From CAJQQY01 sp964564545 (GTDB lineage: Bacteria; Bacteroidota; Bacteroidia; Chitinophagales; Saprospiraceae), in NCBI GenBank assembly GCA_964564545.1, contig CAZMBP010000125.1, positions 1 through 64,000 of the forward strand: a stretch of 64,000 nt of DNA, in the 5' to 3' direction. Shown piece after piece: positions 24,553 through 33,067 of the stretch (the stretch's first letter is position 1; each line of letters begins with the position of its first letter). The notes under the pieces are model-generated. The model was given only the letters and a program-made list of their open reading frames with translations. It had not been told where the DNA came from and searched no databases. A program made the translations under genes and the position numbers.

Positions 24553-25536
24553 ATGTTTTCTAGAAGAAAATTTTTATCGCGCTCTGCTTTAGGCTCAATG
24601 TCTCTCGCAATAGGGAGTTCATGCAATGCAAAGGAAAGTCAAACATCAGTTCCTGAGGATGGAACGTTTACTCCAAAAGTCATTGCTACTTGGGAGCCTA
24701 ATATAAAAGCAACTGAAGCGGCTTGGAAAGTAATTGAAAAAGGTGGGAAAGCTATCGATGCGGTGGAACAAGGTGTTAGAGTTCCAGAAGCAGACCCCAA
24801 AGATATGTCAGTAGGATATGGTGGACGACCTGATCGAGATGGCAATGTTACCTTGGATGCTTGCATCATGGATGAGACCGGGAACTGTGGTTCGGTTTGT
24901 TTTTTACAAAATATAAAGCATCCAATCTCAGTAGCTAGGAAAGTGATGGATAAAACACCTCATGTAATTTTAGTAGGTCAGGGAGCTCTAGAATTTGCAC
25001 TTTCTGAAGGTTTTGAGAAAGAAAACTTGATGACGGAAGAATCAACTAGGCAATGGCAAGAATGGCTCAAAGAAAAAAAATATGAGCCCATTATCAATAT
25101 CGAAAATCACGATACAATAGGTATGTTAGCTTTAGATAAAAATGGGGATTTGTCAGGCGCATGTACTACTAGCGGACTTGCGTATAAAATGCATGGAAGA
25201 GTAGGAGACTCGCCAATTATAGGTGCGGGACTTTTTGTAGATAATGAAGTTGGTGCAGCAACTGCAACTGGAATGGGTGAATTTGTTTTAAAAACACTTG
25301 GTTCATTTTTGGTGGTGGAACTAATGCGACAAGGACGAACTCCGCAAGAAGCTTGTGAGGAAGCGGTGATGAGAATTGTGAAAAAGCATAAATACCAAGA
25401 TTTTCAAATTGGATATTTAGCTATGAATAAAAAAGGAGAGGTAGGATCTTATTGTATTCATCCTGGATTCAATTATGCCCAGCATCAAAGTAGTAAATCA
25501 GAAATATTTGACTCAGATTCATATGTGAAAAGATAA
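24553..25536 (+). CDS. Tat-exported N4-(beta-N-acetylglucosaminyl)-L-asparaginase family hydrolase
   Basis: A 327-residue N-terminal nucleophile hydrolase. The start carries a twin-arginine signal (FSRRKFLSRSALGSMSLAIG) with a possible lipobox cysteine at 24. The family markers are GGKAIDAVEQGVRVPEADP, GYGGRPDRDGNVTLDACIMD and the autocleavage site NHDTIGMLALD with the nucleophile threonine at 188. Next come VGDSPIIGAGLFVDNEVGAA, ATGMGE and the oxyanion region. Glycosylasparaginases cleave the GlcNAc-Asn bond of glycoprotein fragments, so an extracytoplasmic glycopeptide scavenging role fits. It is a single-gene unit, divergent from the acyltransferase. Confidence 0.95.
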   Translation: MFSRRKFLSRSALGSMSLAIGSSCNAKESQTSVPEDGTFTPKVIATWEPNIKATEAAWKVIEKGGKAIDAVEQGVRVPEADPKDMSVGYGGRPDRDGNVTLDACIMDETGNCGSVCFLQNIKHPISVARKVMDKTPHVILVGQGALEFALSEGFEKENLMTEESTRQWQEWLKEKKYEPIINIENHDTIGMLALDKNGDLSGACTTSGLAYKMHGRVGDSPIIGAGLFVDNEVGAATATGMGEFVLKTLGSFLVVELMRQGRTPQEACEEAVMRIVKKHKYQDFQIGYLAMNKKGEVGSYCIHPGFNYAQHQSSKSEIFDSDSYVKR

Positions 25537-26094
25537 TGTGTCGTTTTTACAAATATTATTTTTTACTATTGGATATGCAGATGTTTTATTTATCTTTATG
25601 GCCATCGAATGGATTAATTTAATCAATTGAATCATTCGAAATAAAGGACTTAAAGAAACAGCTTCCTTCTAGTTTTATTTTTAAGTCTTTTTTTTAACAG
25701 TATATTAATTAAATGTACTGTTCCTAAACGGTTAGAAACGGAAACAATAATTTAAAATACTATCGTTACTTAACCCATCTTGGAAATTATATTCTCCAAA
25801 ATGAAAAAGGAAACTTTTTCTTATTACCTCAAAAAACTGAATATATAGAGAAAATATAATTCTAATTTTTCAAAAACAACCTATCATAACTTAAACATCT
25901 TTTAATGAAAGCTCTTGCATCTCAGGCATTGGCATTGGATTTGTATAAGAAATATAGAATATTAATAATTTATATTTTTTTATAATAAAACTCCAAAAGC
26001 GTAAGGCTCGGCAGAGTTATTAAGTAGGAGAATCCTAAAAAACATAGAGAATAAAATTCATTTTTTTTAAAATGATTTTATTAAAAAAATTGAT
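25537..26094. other. 558-bp AT-rich intergenic region
   Basis: No credible gene. A weak terminator-like pairing GGACTTAAA / TTTAAGTC followed by a T run lies near 25645-25695 and may end the asparaginase transcript. No clear TAnnTTTG box precedes the response regulator. Confidence 0.4.
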
Positions 26095-26757
26095 ATGGAT
26101 ACAGTTCGAATAGTTATAGCAGACGACCACCAATTGTTTATAGAAGGTATAAAAACCATTTTAAAAAGAGCCGATAATTTTAATTTTGATATTCTTGGAG
26201 AGGCAAATTCCGGAAAGGATTTACTAGAATTATTGAAAGATGTTCAACCTGATTTGCTTCTTTTAGATTTGAATATGCCTGAAGGTGATGGTCTAAATAT
26301 GCTTTCAATTGTAAAAAAGAAATATAAATCAATTCGAGTTTTAGCATTGACGATGTATGATGAAGTGAAGTTGGTACGAACTGCATTTAATGAAGGTGTG
26401 GATGGTTATATTTTGAAAAGTACTGGAAAGTTAGAGTTACTTGAAGCGATTGATGAGATAATTGATGGAGGTAGATTTTTTGGAAATGGAGTGAAAATTC
26501 ATATTATGCCTGAGGATCAAAGAGCAAAGTTGCCAAGTAAGTTTGATGATAAATTTGTCAAAAAATATAATCTGACAAAGCGTGAAATTGAAATTTTAAG
26601 ACTGATTACTCTAGCAATGTCCAATAAAGAAATTGCGAAGAAATTATTCATCAGCGACCAAACAGTAAGTGTGCATAGAAAAAATATTATGCGAAAATTA
26701 CAAGTTTCAAATACGGCTGCTTTGATAAAAATGGCTTATGATAATTCACTAGTTTAA
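26095..26757 (+). CDS. NarL/FixJ-type response regulator, orphan
   Basis: A 220-residue two-domain regulator. The receiver domain (1-125) has the acidic pocket IADDHQ (10-13), the phospho-acceptor aspartate at 58 in LLLLDLNMPEGDG, the switch threonine in VLALTMYD and the lysine in GYILKST. The LuxR-type helix-turn-helix (about 155-215) reads LTKREIEILRLITLAMSNKE followed by IAKKLFISDQTVSVHRKNI. Phosphorylation should promote dimerisation and DNA binding. No histidine kinase is adjacent; the nearest is the H-NOX-linked kinase 11 kb away, which could be a partner only by speculation. The stop codon is the first base triplet of a large inverted-repeat element. Confidence 0.95.
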   Translation: MDTVRIVIADDHQLFIEGIKTILKRADNFNFDILGEANSGKDLLELLKDVQPDLLLLDLNMPEGDGLNMLSIVKKKYKSIRVLALTMYDEVKLVRTAFNEGVDGYILKSTGKLELLEAIDEIIDGGRFFGNGVKIHIMPEDQRAKLPSKFDDKFVKKYNLTKREIEILRLITLAMSNKEIAKKLFISDQTVSVHRKNIMRKLQVSNTAALIKMAYDNSLV

Positions 26758-26998
26758 CCCCCAGCCCCTAAAGGGAGCTTTTTTTGATTATGCCTTCGGC
26801 AATCAAAAAAATTACGAGGGAGGTGTTAGATGATTACAGTTTAATAAAAAAATGGACTTTGAAATTTAATTTCAAAGTCCATTTTTTATTTTAATCAATA
26901 GAGGAAACAAACCGTTATCGTCAAACAAATAGCGCTTAACTTTTTTCCGTTGCCGAAAGGCAAAGAAAAAAGGCTCCCCTTTAGGGGCAGGGGGTTTA
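26755..26998. repeat. Composite inverted-repeat element, CCCCCAGCCCC family, copy 2
   Basis: Same architecture as 6570-6777. The left arm begins at the response-regulator stop codon (TAACCCCCAGCCCCTAAAGG, then CCTTCGGCAATC). The right arm runs from CTTTTTTCCGTTGCCGAAAG through GCTCCCCTTTAGGGGC and ends in GGGGGTTTA, which holds the stop codon of the reverse-strand AAA gene. The inner hairpin at 26847-26887 shares its core with copy 1, whereas the spacers between hairpin and arms differ. Both copies lie between convergent genes. Confidence 0.85.
26847..26887. terminator. Inner hairpin of the 26.8 kb repeat
   Basis: A perfect 19-bp stem, AAAAAATGGACTTTGAAAT and its complement, with the 3-nt loop TTA and T runs both ways. 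It should act as a terminator for both convergent genes. Confidence 0.75.
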
Positions 26999-28342
26999 CA
27001 GATTCATAAACTTCAAAATATCATCATAAAGTCCCGAATCATTTGCAAACAATGCATAATTTTTTGCAGTATTAAACCATTCCTTAGTTGTCGCTCGATG
27101 TTTCTTCACACCTGCTTCCAAGTCTTTTGTAGAAAGTGGAGTAGGGATTCCGCTCTTCATCGCCTCTTCCAGTTTTGATTCAATTGCAATATCAATCACA
27201 GCTTCCAAATCAGCGCCTGAGAAATCTTTTGCTTTATTGATAATTCGTTGATAATCAATAGTTTCTGTAGGTTTTTCTTTTAGTTTAATTTCTAAAATTG
27301 CTTTTTTTGCAACATCATCTGGCGGTGGAACAAAAATAATTCGATCAAATCTTCCTGGTCTTCTAAATGCAGGATCCAAGTGCCAAGGTGCATTTGTTGC
27401 GGCCAAAACGAGGATGCCATCATTATCATATTGCACCCCATCCATCTCTGCTAAAAATTGATTGATGACATGTTTACCAGCACTATTTCTCATATCAGTT
27501 CGATTGGCACCAAGCGCATCTACTTCGTCAAAAAATAAAACACATGGTTTCAATTTTCGAGCTTTTTCGAAAATAGCATGTAAGTTTCTTTCACTTTGAC
27601 CGATATACATATCTAAAATATCACTAATACCTACGGCAATAAAATTTGCATTGATTTCACCTGCAGTTGCACGAGCTAAATGTGTTTTACCGCAACCAGG
27701 AGGTCCGTACATTAAAATACCTCCACCTATTTTTTTCCCATAGGCTTTGTAAATTTCAGGATGCTCGAGCGGATGGATAATTTTCATTCGAATCTCTTCT
27801 TTTAATTTTTCCATACCACCAACATCTTCGAATGAAGTTTTAGGTCGTTCGATATCTACGTAACTTTCGTCGTCGTCAAAATTTTCTTCGTCTGGCCCAC
27901 CGAGTTTTATTTTTTCAGGTTCAGGAGTAGCTCCTTCCTGAACCTTCATATTGATTTCAGATTCGAGAAAAGTGTCTTTTAAACTAGCGTCGATGATGGT
28001 TGCTTTTTCGTAAGCATCTTTTGCACCTTCTGCATCATTAGTTTTTAAAAGTAGTTTTGCTAATATCAAATAGGCTTGTGCAGGAGGTCTTTCCAAATCA
28101 ACTAACTCTTCCACCAAAACTAAACCTGTTGATATTTTTCCTAATTCATAAAAAGCCTGAGCAAGTGCTATTTTGACTTGTAAATCATTGGGAGCCATTC
28201 GGAGCGTATCCTTTATTTCAATTTCTGCTTCTTCCCATCTCTCATTTTTCATCAAAGCGTTGGCTAACAATTTTCGAAGTGGAATACTGTCAGGACTAGC
28301 TTTGATTGCTTCACGTAGGGATTGTATCTCGTCAAAATTCAT
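26996..28342 (-). CDS. TPR-containing AAA+ ATPase
   Basis: About 448 residues. The ATG at 28342 is chosen since a promoter box (28373-28380) covers the longer alternative start. Residues 1-130 hold TPR-like helices (SIPLRKLLANALMKNERWEE, APNDLQVKIALAQAFYELGK). An acidic linker leads to a classical AAA domain: FEDVGGMEKLKEEI, Walker A GPPGCGKT (213-220), Walker B CVLFFDEVDALG (DEVD 272-275), the second region NAPWHLDPAFRRPGRFDRII with arginine fingers, and a helical lid with FSGADLEAVIDIA. It resembles the Cdc48/katanin/spastin-type ATPases. The TPR part may bind the client. Substrate is unknown. It stands alone, divergent from an SDR gene. Confidence 0.88.
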   Translation of the reverse strand: MNFDEIQSLREAIKASPDSIPLRKLLANALMKNERWEEAEIEIKDTLRMAPNDLQVKIALAQAFYELGKISTGLVLVEELVDLERPPAQAYLILAKLLLKTNDAEGAKDAYEKATIIDASLKDTFLESEINMKVQEGATPEPEKIKLGGPDEENFDDDESYVDIERPKTSFEDVGGMEKLKEEIRMKIIHPLEHPEIYKAYGKKIGGGILMYGPPGCGKTHLARATAGEINANFIAVGISDILDMYIGQSERNLHAIFEKARKLKPCVLFFDEVDALGANRTDMRNSAGKHVINQFLAEMDGVQYDNDGILVLAATNAPWHLDPAFRRPGRFDRIIFVPPPDDVAKKAILEIKLKEKPTETIDYQRIINKAKDFSGADLEAVIDIAIESKLEEAMKSGIPTPLSTKDLEAGVKKHRATTKEWFNTAKNYALFANDSGLYDDILKFMNL

Positions 28343-28372
28343 AGATGTATTTTTTGAAAAAAATAATTTGTA

Positions 28373-28380
28373 CAAATGTA
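28373..28380 (-). promoter_or_regulatory. -7 promoter box for the AAA+ gene
   Basis: TACATTTG on the reverse strand matches TAnnTTTG and lies 31 nt before the chosen ATG at 28342. The overlapping forward-strand TAATTTG near 28365 is one base short of a box for the divergent SDR gene. Confidence 0.55.
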
Positions 28381-28423
28381 GGGAATTGAGTGGAAATGTT
28401 TTTTATTGGAAAAAAATTATTAT

Positions 28424-29239
28424 ATGAAAAAGACGATTCTTATCACAGGGAGCAATTCAGGTATTGGAAAAATCACAACGGAATATTTTGCAGAAAGGAA
28501 TTGGCAAGTTATTGCGACAATGCGAAATACGGAAAAAGCAGGAAGCTTAAAGGAACATCCAAATATTTCAATTTATCAATTAGATGTAACCGATACAGAA
28601 AGTATTCAGAAAGCAAAAGAAGCGATCTTAAATGATTTTGGGAAAATAGATGTTATTGTCAACAATGCAGGTTTTGGATGCTACGGTGCATTCGAACCAA
28701 CCACCGAATCTGAAATTGATCGACAAATTGCAGTCAATATAAAAGGTGTGATGATGGTGACTAAAGTTTTCTTGGAACACTTTAGAAAAAATAGAGCAGG
28801 ACTATTTATCAATATTTCTTCGATTGCTGGTTTGGTAAGTTATCCATTGGCTTCGATGTATGTGTGTTCGAAGTGGGCGGTGGAAGGATTTACAGAAGCG
28901 ATTTTTTATGAGTTACGACCGCTAAATGTTCGAGTGAAATTGGTTGAACCAGGAGGATTTAAAACTAATTTTCAGTTGGAAGGAATTAGTTGGTCGAATG
29001 ATGAAACTATGCCTGAATATCATGAAGCAACTCAAAAAACAATTGAAACTAGAAAAGAACGACAACCTGATATGCCCGATCCAATTGCGGTTGCTGAAAA
29101 GATTTTTGAAGCAGCTAATGATGAATCTGAAAGATTAAGATATTTAGTTGGCGATGATGCGGAATCCTATTTTGCGAAGCGACGAGAAGTTGGAGGAGAG
29201 AAATATGTAAATGATGTGTATCAAAATTTTATAAAATAA
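28424..29239 (+). CDS. Short-chain dehydrogenase/reductase
   Basis: A 271-residue Rossmann-fold oxidoreductase. The ATG at 28424 starts directly with the first strand KKTILITGSNSGIGKITTEY; the more upstream ATG at 28406 would add six residues. The cofactor motif is TGSNSGIG, followed by DVTD, the NNAG-type NNAGFGCYGAFEP, the catalytic serine in ISSIAG and the Y-x3-K pair in MYVCSKWAVEGF. The C-terminal half matches the classical SDRs that act on lipids or sugars and prefer NADPH (an arginine in ATMRNTEKAG follows the second strand). The substrate cannot be told. It seems to be a single gene. Confidence 0.93.
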   Translation: MKKTILITGSNSGIGKITTEYFAERNWQVIATMRNTEKAGSLKEHPNISIYQLDVTDTESIQKAKEAILNDFGKIDVIVNNAGFGCYGAFEPTTESEIDRQIAVNIKGVMMVTKVFLEHFRKNRAGLFINISSIAGLVSYPLASMYVCSKWAVEGFTEAIFYELRPLNVRVKLVEPGGFKTNFQLEGISWSNDETMPEYHEATQKTIETRKERQPDMPDPIAVAEKIFEAANDESERLRYLVGDDAESYFAKRREVGGEKYVNDVYQNFIK

Positions 29240-29596
29240 GGAAGTAATTTTTTCTATAAAACATCCTGCTTCACAAATAAAATGTGAGCAGGATGAGTCA
29301 TAGTGTGGCGTTTTATAAAAAAGCCATGAAGGCTTTCATAAGCTTTAAATTGTTGGGGAGGAAGCGTCTATTTAACTCGAATAAAAGGGTGTTTTCATAT
29401 CTGTACATTTTTTTTCATTGCTTTATATTCCTTAATTCGAGCTAAAAATTTGTTGTAATTCAAATTTACACTTTTCGATGTTTTTTACTTAGTAATATTT
29501 TTAGTTAATTTTATAAAAAAAAATGATATTTTTAATCATAAGTATTTTATTATCAAGTATTTATGATTTTAAAATTTTATAAAAAAAACAATATAA
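29240..29596. other. 357-bp intergenic region with an imperfect hairpin
   Basis: A stem ATCCTGC-TCACA / TGTGA-GCAGGAT (29263-29294) with one bulged T may be a terminator for the SDR gene, although no long T run follows. The rest is very AT-rich, with no gene seen. Confidence 0.5.
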
Positions 29597-31081
29597 ATGG
29601 AGCTAAGAGATGGGAAATTAATTCAATTATTAAGGAAGATTGATGAATCAGAACTCAAATTGTTAATCAAATTTGCAAAATCTCCCTACCATAATACTAC
29701 GAAACTAATAGTTCCACTCCTACAAAAAATTCTTACCTATTACCCAGGTTTTGATCATAAAAAATTAACCAAAGAACATTTATATCATGCCATTCATCCT
29801 GAGGGTAAAACCTATCATGAAGGAAGAATGAATTTATTGATGACAAATTTGGTGAGTGTGATTCAGGAATTTTATATGTATCAGGAATTTCAAAAGGATA
29901 AAATCTTGCAGCGGCGGTTGAAAGGAAAAGCATACAGTAATCGGAATTTATATAAAAATTATAAAAAAGAGGTGGAAGGAGTTTTGACAGATTTGGAGAA
30001 GTCACCTTATCGGGAGGAGGAGTATTTTTTTCAGAAGTATGATGTGCAGCAGGAATTCTTTTTTCATGTGGAAACACCTACTGGTCAAGATGGGGCAGAG
30101 ATTCTTTCTGATTCACTAGACTCTTTAGATAAATTTTATTTGATAGCAAAGTTGACTTTGGCTGCGGAGCAAATTACAATGAGTAAGAAGTTAAAGGTTG
30201 CAGATAAAATTATATTATTGGATGAGTTATTAGAGGTTATTCAAAATGAGGAAATGGATATTCCTGTTATAAATATCTATTCTGAGTTTATTAAAATTAG
30301 AAAATTTGGTCATGACCAAGAAAGCTTTGATAATATAAAAGGATTGCTTTTGGGAAATTTAAATTCCATTGAATTGTTAAAACAAAAGTTAATTTATTAT
30401 AATTTAATAAACCATGGGATTGATTTATTAAATCAAAGTGAACATTGGGTTAGACCTCAAGTATTTAACCTATATAAGGTAGGGTTGAAGCAAAATTATT
30501 TAATTAATAACAATATAATTACAAGTGTTACTTATTTAAATATTGTTATGTCAGCTTCCAAGCTTGGAGAGTTTGATTGGGGGAAACAATTTATTGAAAA
30601 ATACAAAAAACACTTACCACAGCGAGATGCTTATTCTATTAATTTATTAGCTCAAGCTCTTTGGAATCAGCACAAAGGGAATCAAGAAAGTTATAAATAT
30701 TTATATGCAGCTTTAGAATTAATCAGAGAGATAAAATACAATAAAGAACAATTTTTTGTTTTTATTTCATCAAGAACTTTATGGATTAGAGCTTGTTATG
30801 ATTTGCTCAAAGAAGATGAGAGTTATTATTTTACATTAATTGATTATATGAAAAGTTTTGAGGCTCAATTAAGAAAAAATAAAAGCTTAAGTATAGTAAG
30901 AAGTCAACAGTATTTTACCTTCATATTTACAGTAAGAAAAATATTAAAAATCTCTAGAAATAAGAATGTATTGGTAAGTCAAATCGACAATCTACAAGAG
31001 GAGGTTAATCAATCTAAAAGAATAATTTCAAAAGTGTGGATTTTACAAAAAATAGAGGAACTTCGTGAGAAGTTCCTCTAA
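29597..31081 (+). CDS. Lineage-specific helical protein of unknown function
   Basis: A 494-residue cytoplasmic, all-helical protein with no signal peptide. The first 110 residues have the pattern I recall from a paralogous hypothetical family in Saprospiria: LLRKIDESELKLLIKFAKSP then YHNTTKLIVPLL, YYPGFDHKKLTKEHLYHAIH, RMNLLMTNLVSVIQEF. The remainder is rich in K, L, Y and N with TPR-like helix pairs (LNQSEHWVRPQVFNLYKVGL; LLAQALWNQHKGNQESYKYL) and a coiled-coil-like end. The family role is unknown to me. The stop codon sits inside a perfect hairpin. It converges on a small peptide gene 6 bp away. Codon use is more AT-rich than in neighbouring housekeeping genes. Confidence 0.75.
   Translation: MELRDGKLIQLLRKIDESELKLLIKFAKSPYHNTTKLIVPLLQKILTYYPGFDHKKLTKEHLYHAIHPEGKTYHEGRMNLLMTNLVSVIQEFYMYQEFQKDKILQRRLKGKAYSNRNLYKNYKKEVEGVLTDLEKSPYREEEYFFQKYDVQQEFFFHVETPTGQDGAEILSDSLDSLDKFYLIAKLTLAAEQITMSKKLKVADKIILLDELLEVIQNEEMDIPVINIYSEFIKIRKFGHDQESFDNIKGLLLGNLNSIELLKQKLIYYNLINHGIDLLNQSEHWVRPQVFNLYKVGLKQNYLINNNIITSVTYLNIVMSASKLGEFDWGKQFIEKYKKHLPQRDAYSINLLAQALWNQHKGNQESYKYLYAALELIREIKYNKEQFFVFISSRTLWIRACYDLLKEDESYYFTLIDYMKSFEAQLRKNKSLSIVRSQQYFTFIFTVRKILKISRNKNVLVSQIDNLQEEVNQSKRIISKVWILQKIEELREKFL
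31053..31080 (-). terminator. Terminator of the small peptide gene, inside a coding end
   Basis: A perfect 12-bp stem TAGAGGAACTTC / GAAGTTCCTCTA with a GTGA loop. On the reverse strand it is followed by ATTTTTTG, so it works as an intrinsic terminator for the peptide gene at 31088-31201. On the forward strand it forms the last nine codons of the 494-residue protein and lacks a T run. Confidence 0.75.
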
Positions 31082-31087
31082 TGTAAG

Positions 31088-31201
31088 TTAGCCAAGATCT
31101 ATATCCTCATTTCCAACTCCACCTTTCACTTTTTTCAAAGCATCTTTTTTGATGGCAAATTTTTTAAAGTCTTTAAGCTTTTTTACTTTTTGAGTTTTCA
31201 T
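31088..31201 (-). CDS. Putative Gly-Gly leader (RiPP/bacteriocin-type) precursor peptide
   Basis: A 37-codon gene on the reverse strand, ATG at 31199-31201, TAA at 31088-31090. The peptide starts MKTQKVKKLKDFKKF, continues AIKKDALKKVKGG and ends VGNEDIDLG. The basic amphipathic first part closing in K-V-K-G-G looks like the double-glycine leaders of Bacteroidota natural-product precursors, which are cut by C39 peptidase-ABC exporters; the predicted core is only nine acidic residues. A terminator follows 8 nt after the stop, and GACCTTTG, one mismatch from a TAnnTTTG box, lies about 25 nt upstream. No maturase, C39 transporter or modification enzyme is in the window. Chance translation of an A-rich strand is the alternative. 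Confidence 0.6.
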   Translation of the reverse strand: MKTQKVKKLKDFKKFAIKKDALKKVKGGVGNEDIDLG

Positions 31202-31512
31202 AACACATATAAATTTTGTGTTCATCAAAGGTCAATACCTCGATAAACTAGGTTAAAAATCAGATTGTAAATACATTGTTACAACAACAAGGTTAACCTA
31301 ATCATACTAACTGATACCCCACGAAATGGGCGAATCAATAACCAAACTTGTGTTTCAGAAATAAATAGGGAAGACGAGAAATTTTAGTTTTATAGCTTTG
31401 TCTTCGTTGTCTTTTATTTTCTGCTTTGTTGTTACTTATGAAAACAGAATAGTTGTCAAAAAAATTCCATGTATGGTGATTTTTTAACATTTTTTTTCTA
31501 AAATAATATGGA
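31202..31512. other. Intergenic gap between the peptide gene and gamma-glutamyltransferase
   Basis: Contains the possible promoter of the peptide gene (GACCTTTG on the reverse strand, 31226-31233, one mismatch). Nothing else was recognised; a reverse-strand open frame here is A/K-rich and overlaps the end of the next gene out of frame. Confidence 0.4.
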
Positions 31513-32973
31513 TTAAAAAACTTCCGCAACACCAAACCGCCTAGCGTCACCCATCGCTTCCACTTGATGTCCATGATGAAAAATAGAATGTACACCTCCA
31601 AAGTAAAGTGATTTTTTTTCCCAATAAATAGCATTCGATTTCTTTAAACTAAAATCAAAGTTGGGTTCTATTTGAAATTTTCCATCTTGAAAATGCACTC
31701 GTGGGTGAGTGGTACTTTTTTCTAAATTATTACCTTTTTCATAAAGTTGATAAATGACCTGAGCGATGGAATATGGAATTCGATTAGCTCCTCCAGAACC
31801 AGAAATTAATTCTACGTTTCCAAATTCGTTCATGACCATCGTTGGTGTCATCATCGAATGTAAACGAGTATTGGGTTGCCAAGAGTGAGCACCATTTGGC
31901 AATAAAAATATTTCACCTAACATATTGTTGAGGTGCATATCTGTGTCTGGAATAAAATATCCACAACCTTCTCCAATCGTAGAAGTAAAACTAATCGCAT
32001 TACCCCAACGATCTAAAATATTAAAATGGGAAGTCCCTCGATTAGAAGAAATGGAAGGTTGTAACTGGAAATTATTTTTTGGATAAAAACTATCTAAATG
32101 AGATTTTATTTGACTTTCATTTTGAATAATCTCTTGGGTTCTCTCAATAGCAGTTGCGATAGAATTGAGATCATGGTTGACTTGCGCCAACATCATGGCG
32201 AGCATAGCGCCACCTTTACTCGGGCCATTTGGTAAAACGATTTGTTTATTTCTATAATTAACTTTTAATGGTTCAAGTACATTGACTTGATAGTTTTCAA
32301 AATCAGCGCGGGTTAAAAATCCACCTTTTCGTCGGCTATCTTCTGCGACGATTTTTGAAATATCTCCTTGGTAAAAACCTCTTTCACCTTCTCTTGAAAT
32401 AAATTCTAGGAAGTCAACCATGCCTGGCATTTTTAAGGTGTCGCCTATTTGTTTTATTTTTCCGTTGCGATAAAAAATATCTCGAACGCTTGGATCTTGA
32501 GAAAAAATCGGAGCTAATAAACTTAAATCATAAGCTTGGAATTCATTAAGTACAACACCTTCCTTGGCAAGCTGAATAGCTGGCGCAACTAAATCCTTCA
32601 TCGGCATAGTTCCATATCGACGATGCAATTCAAAAATACCAGCAATACTTCCGGGGACTGCTGCCGAACCTAAACCAATGTGAAAATCTTCGGTGTCGCC
32701 TCCAAAATCTACCGTGATAGGATAAAAATGGAGTTGTTCTTTTTTCTTTTTACTAAAAGGAGTTTGACAAAAAAAATCAAAAAAGCGCGTTTGTCCTTCT
32801 GCTGATTTTGTCAAAGCAAAACCATTTCCGCCTGCGGAAGCCATGCAAGGCTCGGTGATAAACATGGCGTAGTGTGCAGCAATCGCTGCATCAAAAGCAT
32901 TGCCTTTGGCGAGTAATATTTCTTTGGCTACAGCAAGTGTGATTTCGTGACCGGCGGAGATGGCTTGGTGCAT
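31513..32973 (-). CDS. Gamma-glutamyltransferase family protein without signal peptide
   Basis: A 486-residue N-terminal nucleophile hydrolase. The large-subunit part shows GNAFDAAIAAHYAMFITEP, SAGGNGFAL and LGSAAVPGSIAGIFELHRRY. The autoprocessing site and nucleophile threonine is at 314 in SSNRGTSHFNILDRWGNAIS. It is followed by FTSTIGEGCGYFIPDTDMHL and the small-subunit loop GSGGANRIPYSIAQVIY. The usual GGT acts on glutathione or other gamma-glutamyl compounds in the periplasm; this one begins MHQAISAGHE at the first core strand and has no export signal, so it may be cytoplasmic. It lies 95 bp downstream of gnd but behind a terminator. Confidence 0.92.
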   Translation of the reverse strand: MHQAISAGHEITLAVAKEILLAKGNAFDAAIAAHYAMFITEPCMASAGGNGFALTKSAEGQTRFFDFFCQTPFSKKKKEQLHFYPITVDFGGDTEDFHIGLGSAAVPGSIAGIFELHRRYGTMPMKDLVAPAIQLAKEGVVLNEFQAYDLSLLAPIFSQDPSVRDIFYRNGKIKQIGDTLKMPGMVDFLEFISREGERGFYQGDISKIVAEDSRRKGGFLTRADFENYQVNVLEPLKVNYRNKQIVLPNGPSKGGAMLAMMLAQVNHDLNSIATAIERTQEIIQNESQIKSHLDSFYPKNNFQLQPSISSNRGTSHFNILDRWGNAISFTSTIGEGCGYFIPDTDMHLNNMLGEIFLLPNGAHSWQPNTRLHSMMTPTMVMNEFGNVELISGSGGANRIPYSIAQVIYQLYEKGNNLEKSTTHPRVHFQDGKFQIEPNFDFSLKKSNAIYWEKKSLYFGGVHSIFHHGHQVEAMGDARRFGVAEVF

Positions 32974-33014
32974 TTTTTTCTTTTTGGAAAAATGAAAAAG
33001 TTTTAAAATGAAAA

Positions 33015-33045
33015 GACTCGATTTTTGAATTAAAAAAATCGAGTC
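33015..33045 (-). terminator. Terminator of gnd
   Basis: A 12-bp stem GACTCGATTTTT / AAAAATCGAGTC with a short A/T loop, extended by AAAA and TTTT. It lies 22 bp beyond the gnd stop on the reverse strand. Confidence 0.8.
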
Positions 33046-33067
33046 CTTTTGATTTTTTTAAAAAATG

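Noticed and set aside
31335..31634. Reverse-strand open frame of 99 codons
   Set aside because: It overlaps the end of the gamma-glutamyltransferase gene in another frame and encodes a basic low-complexity sequence.
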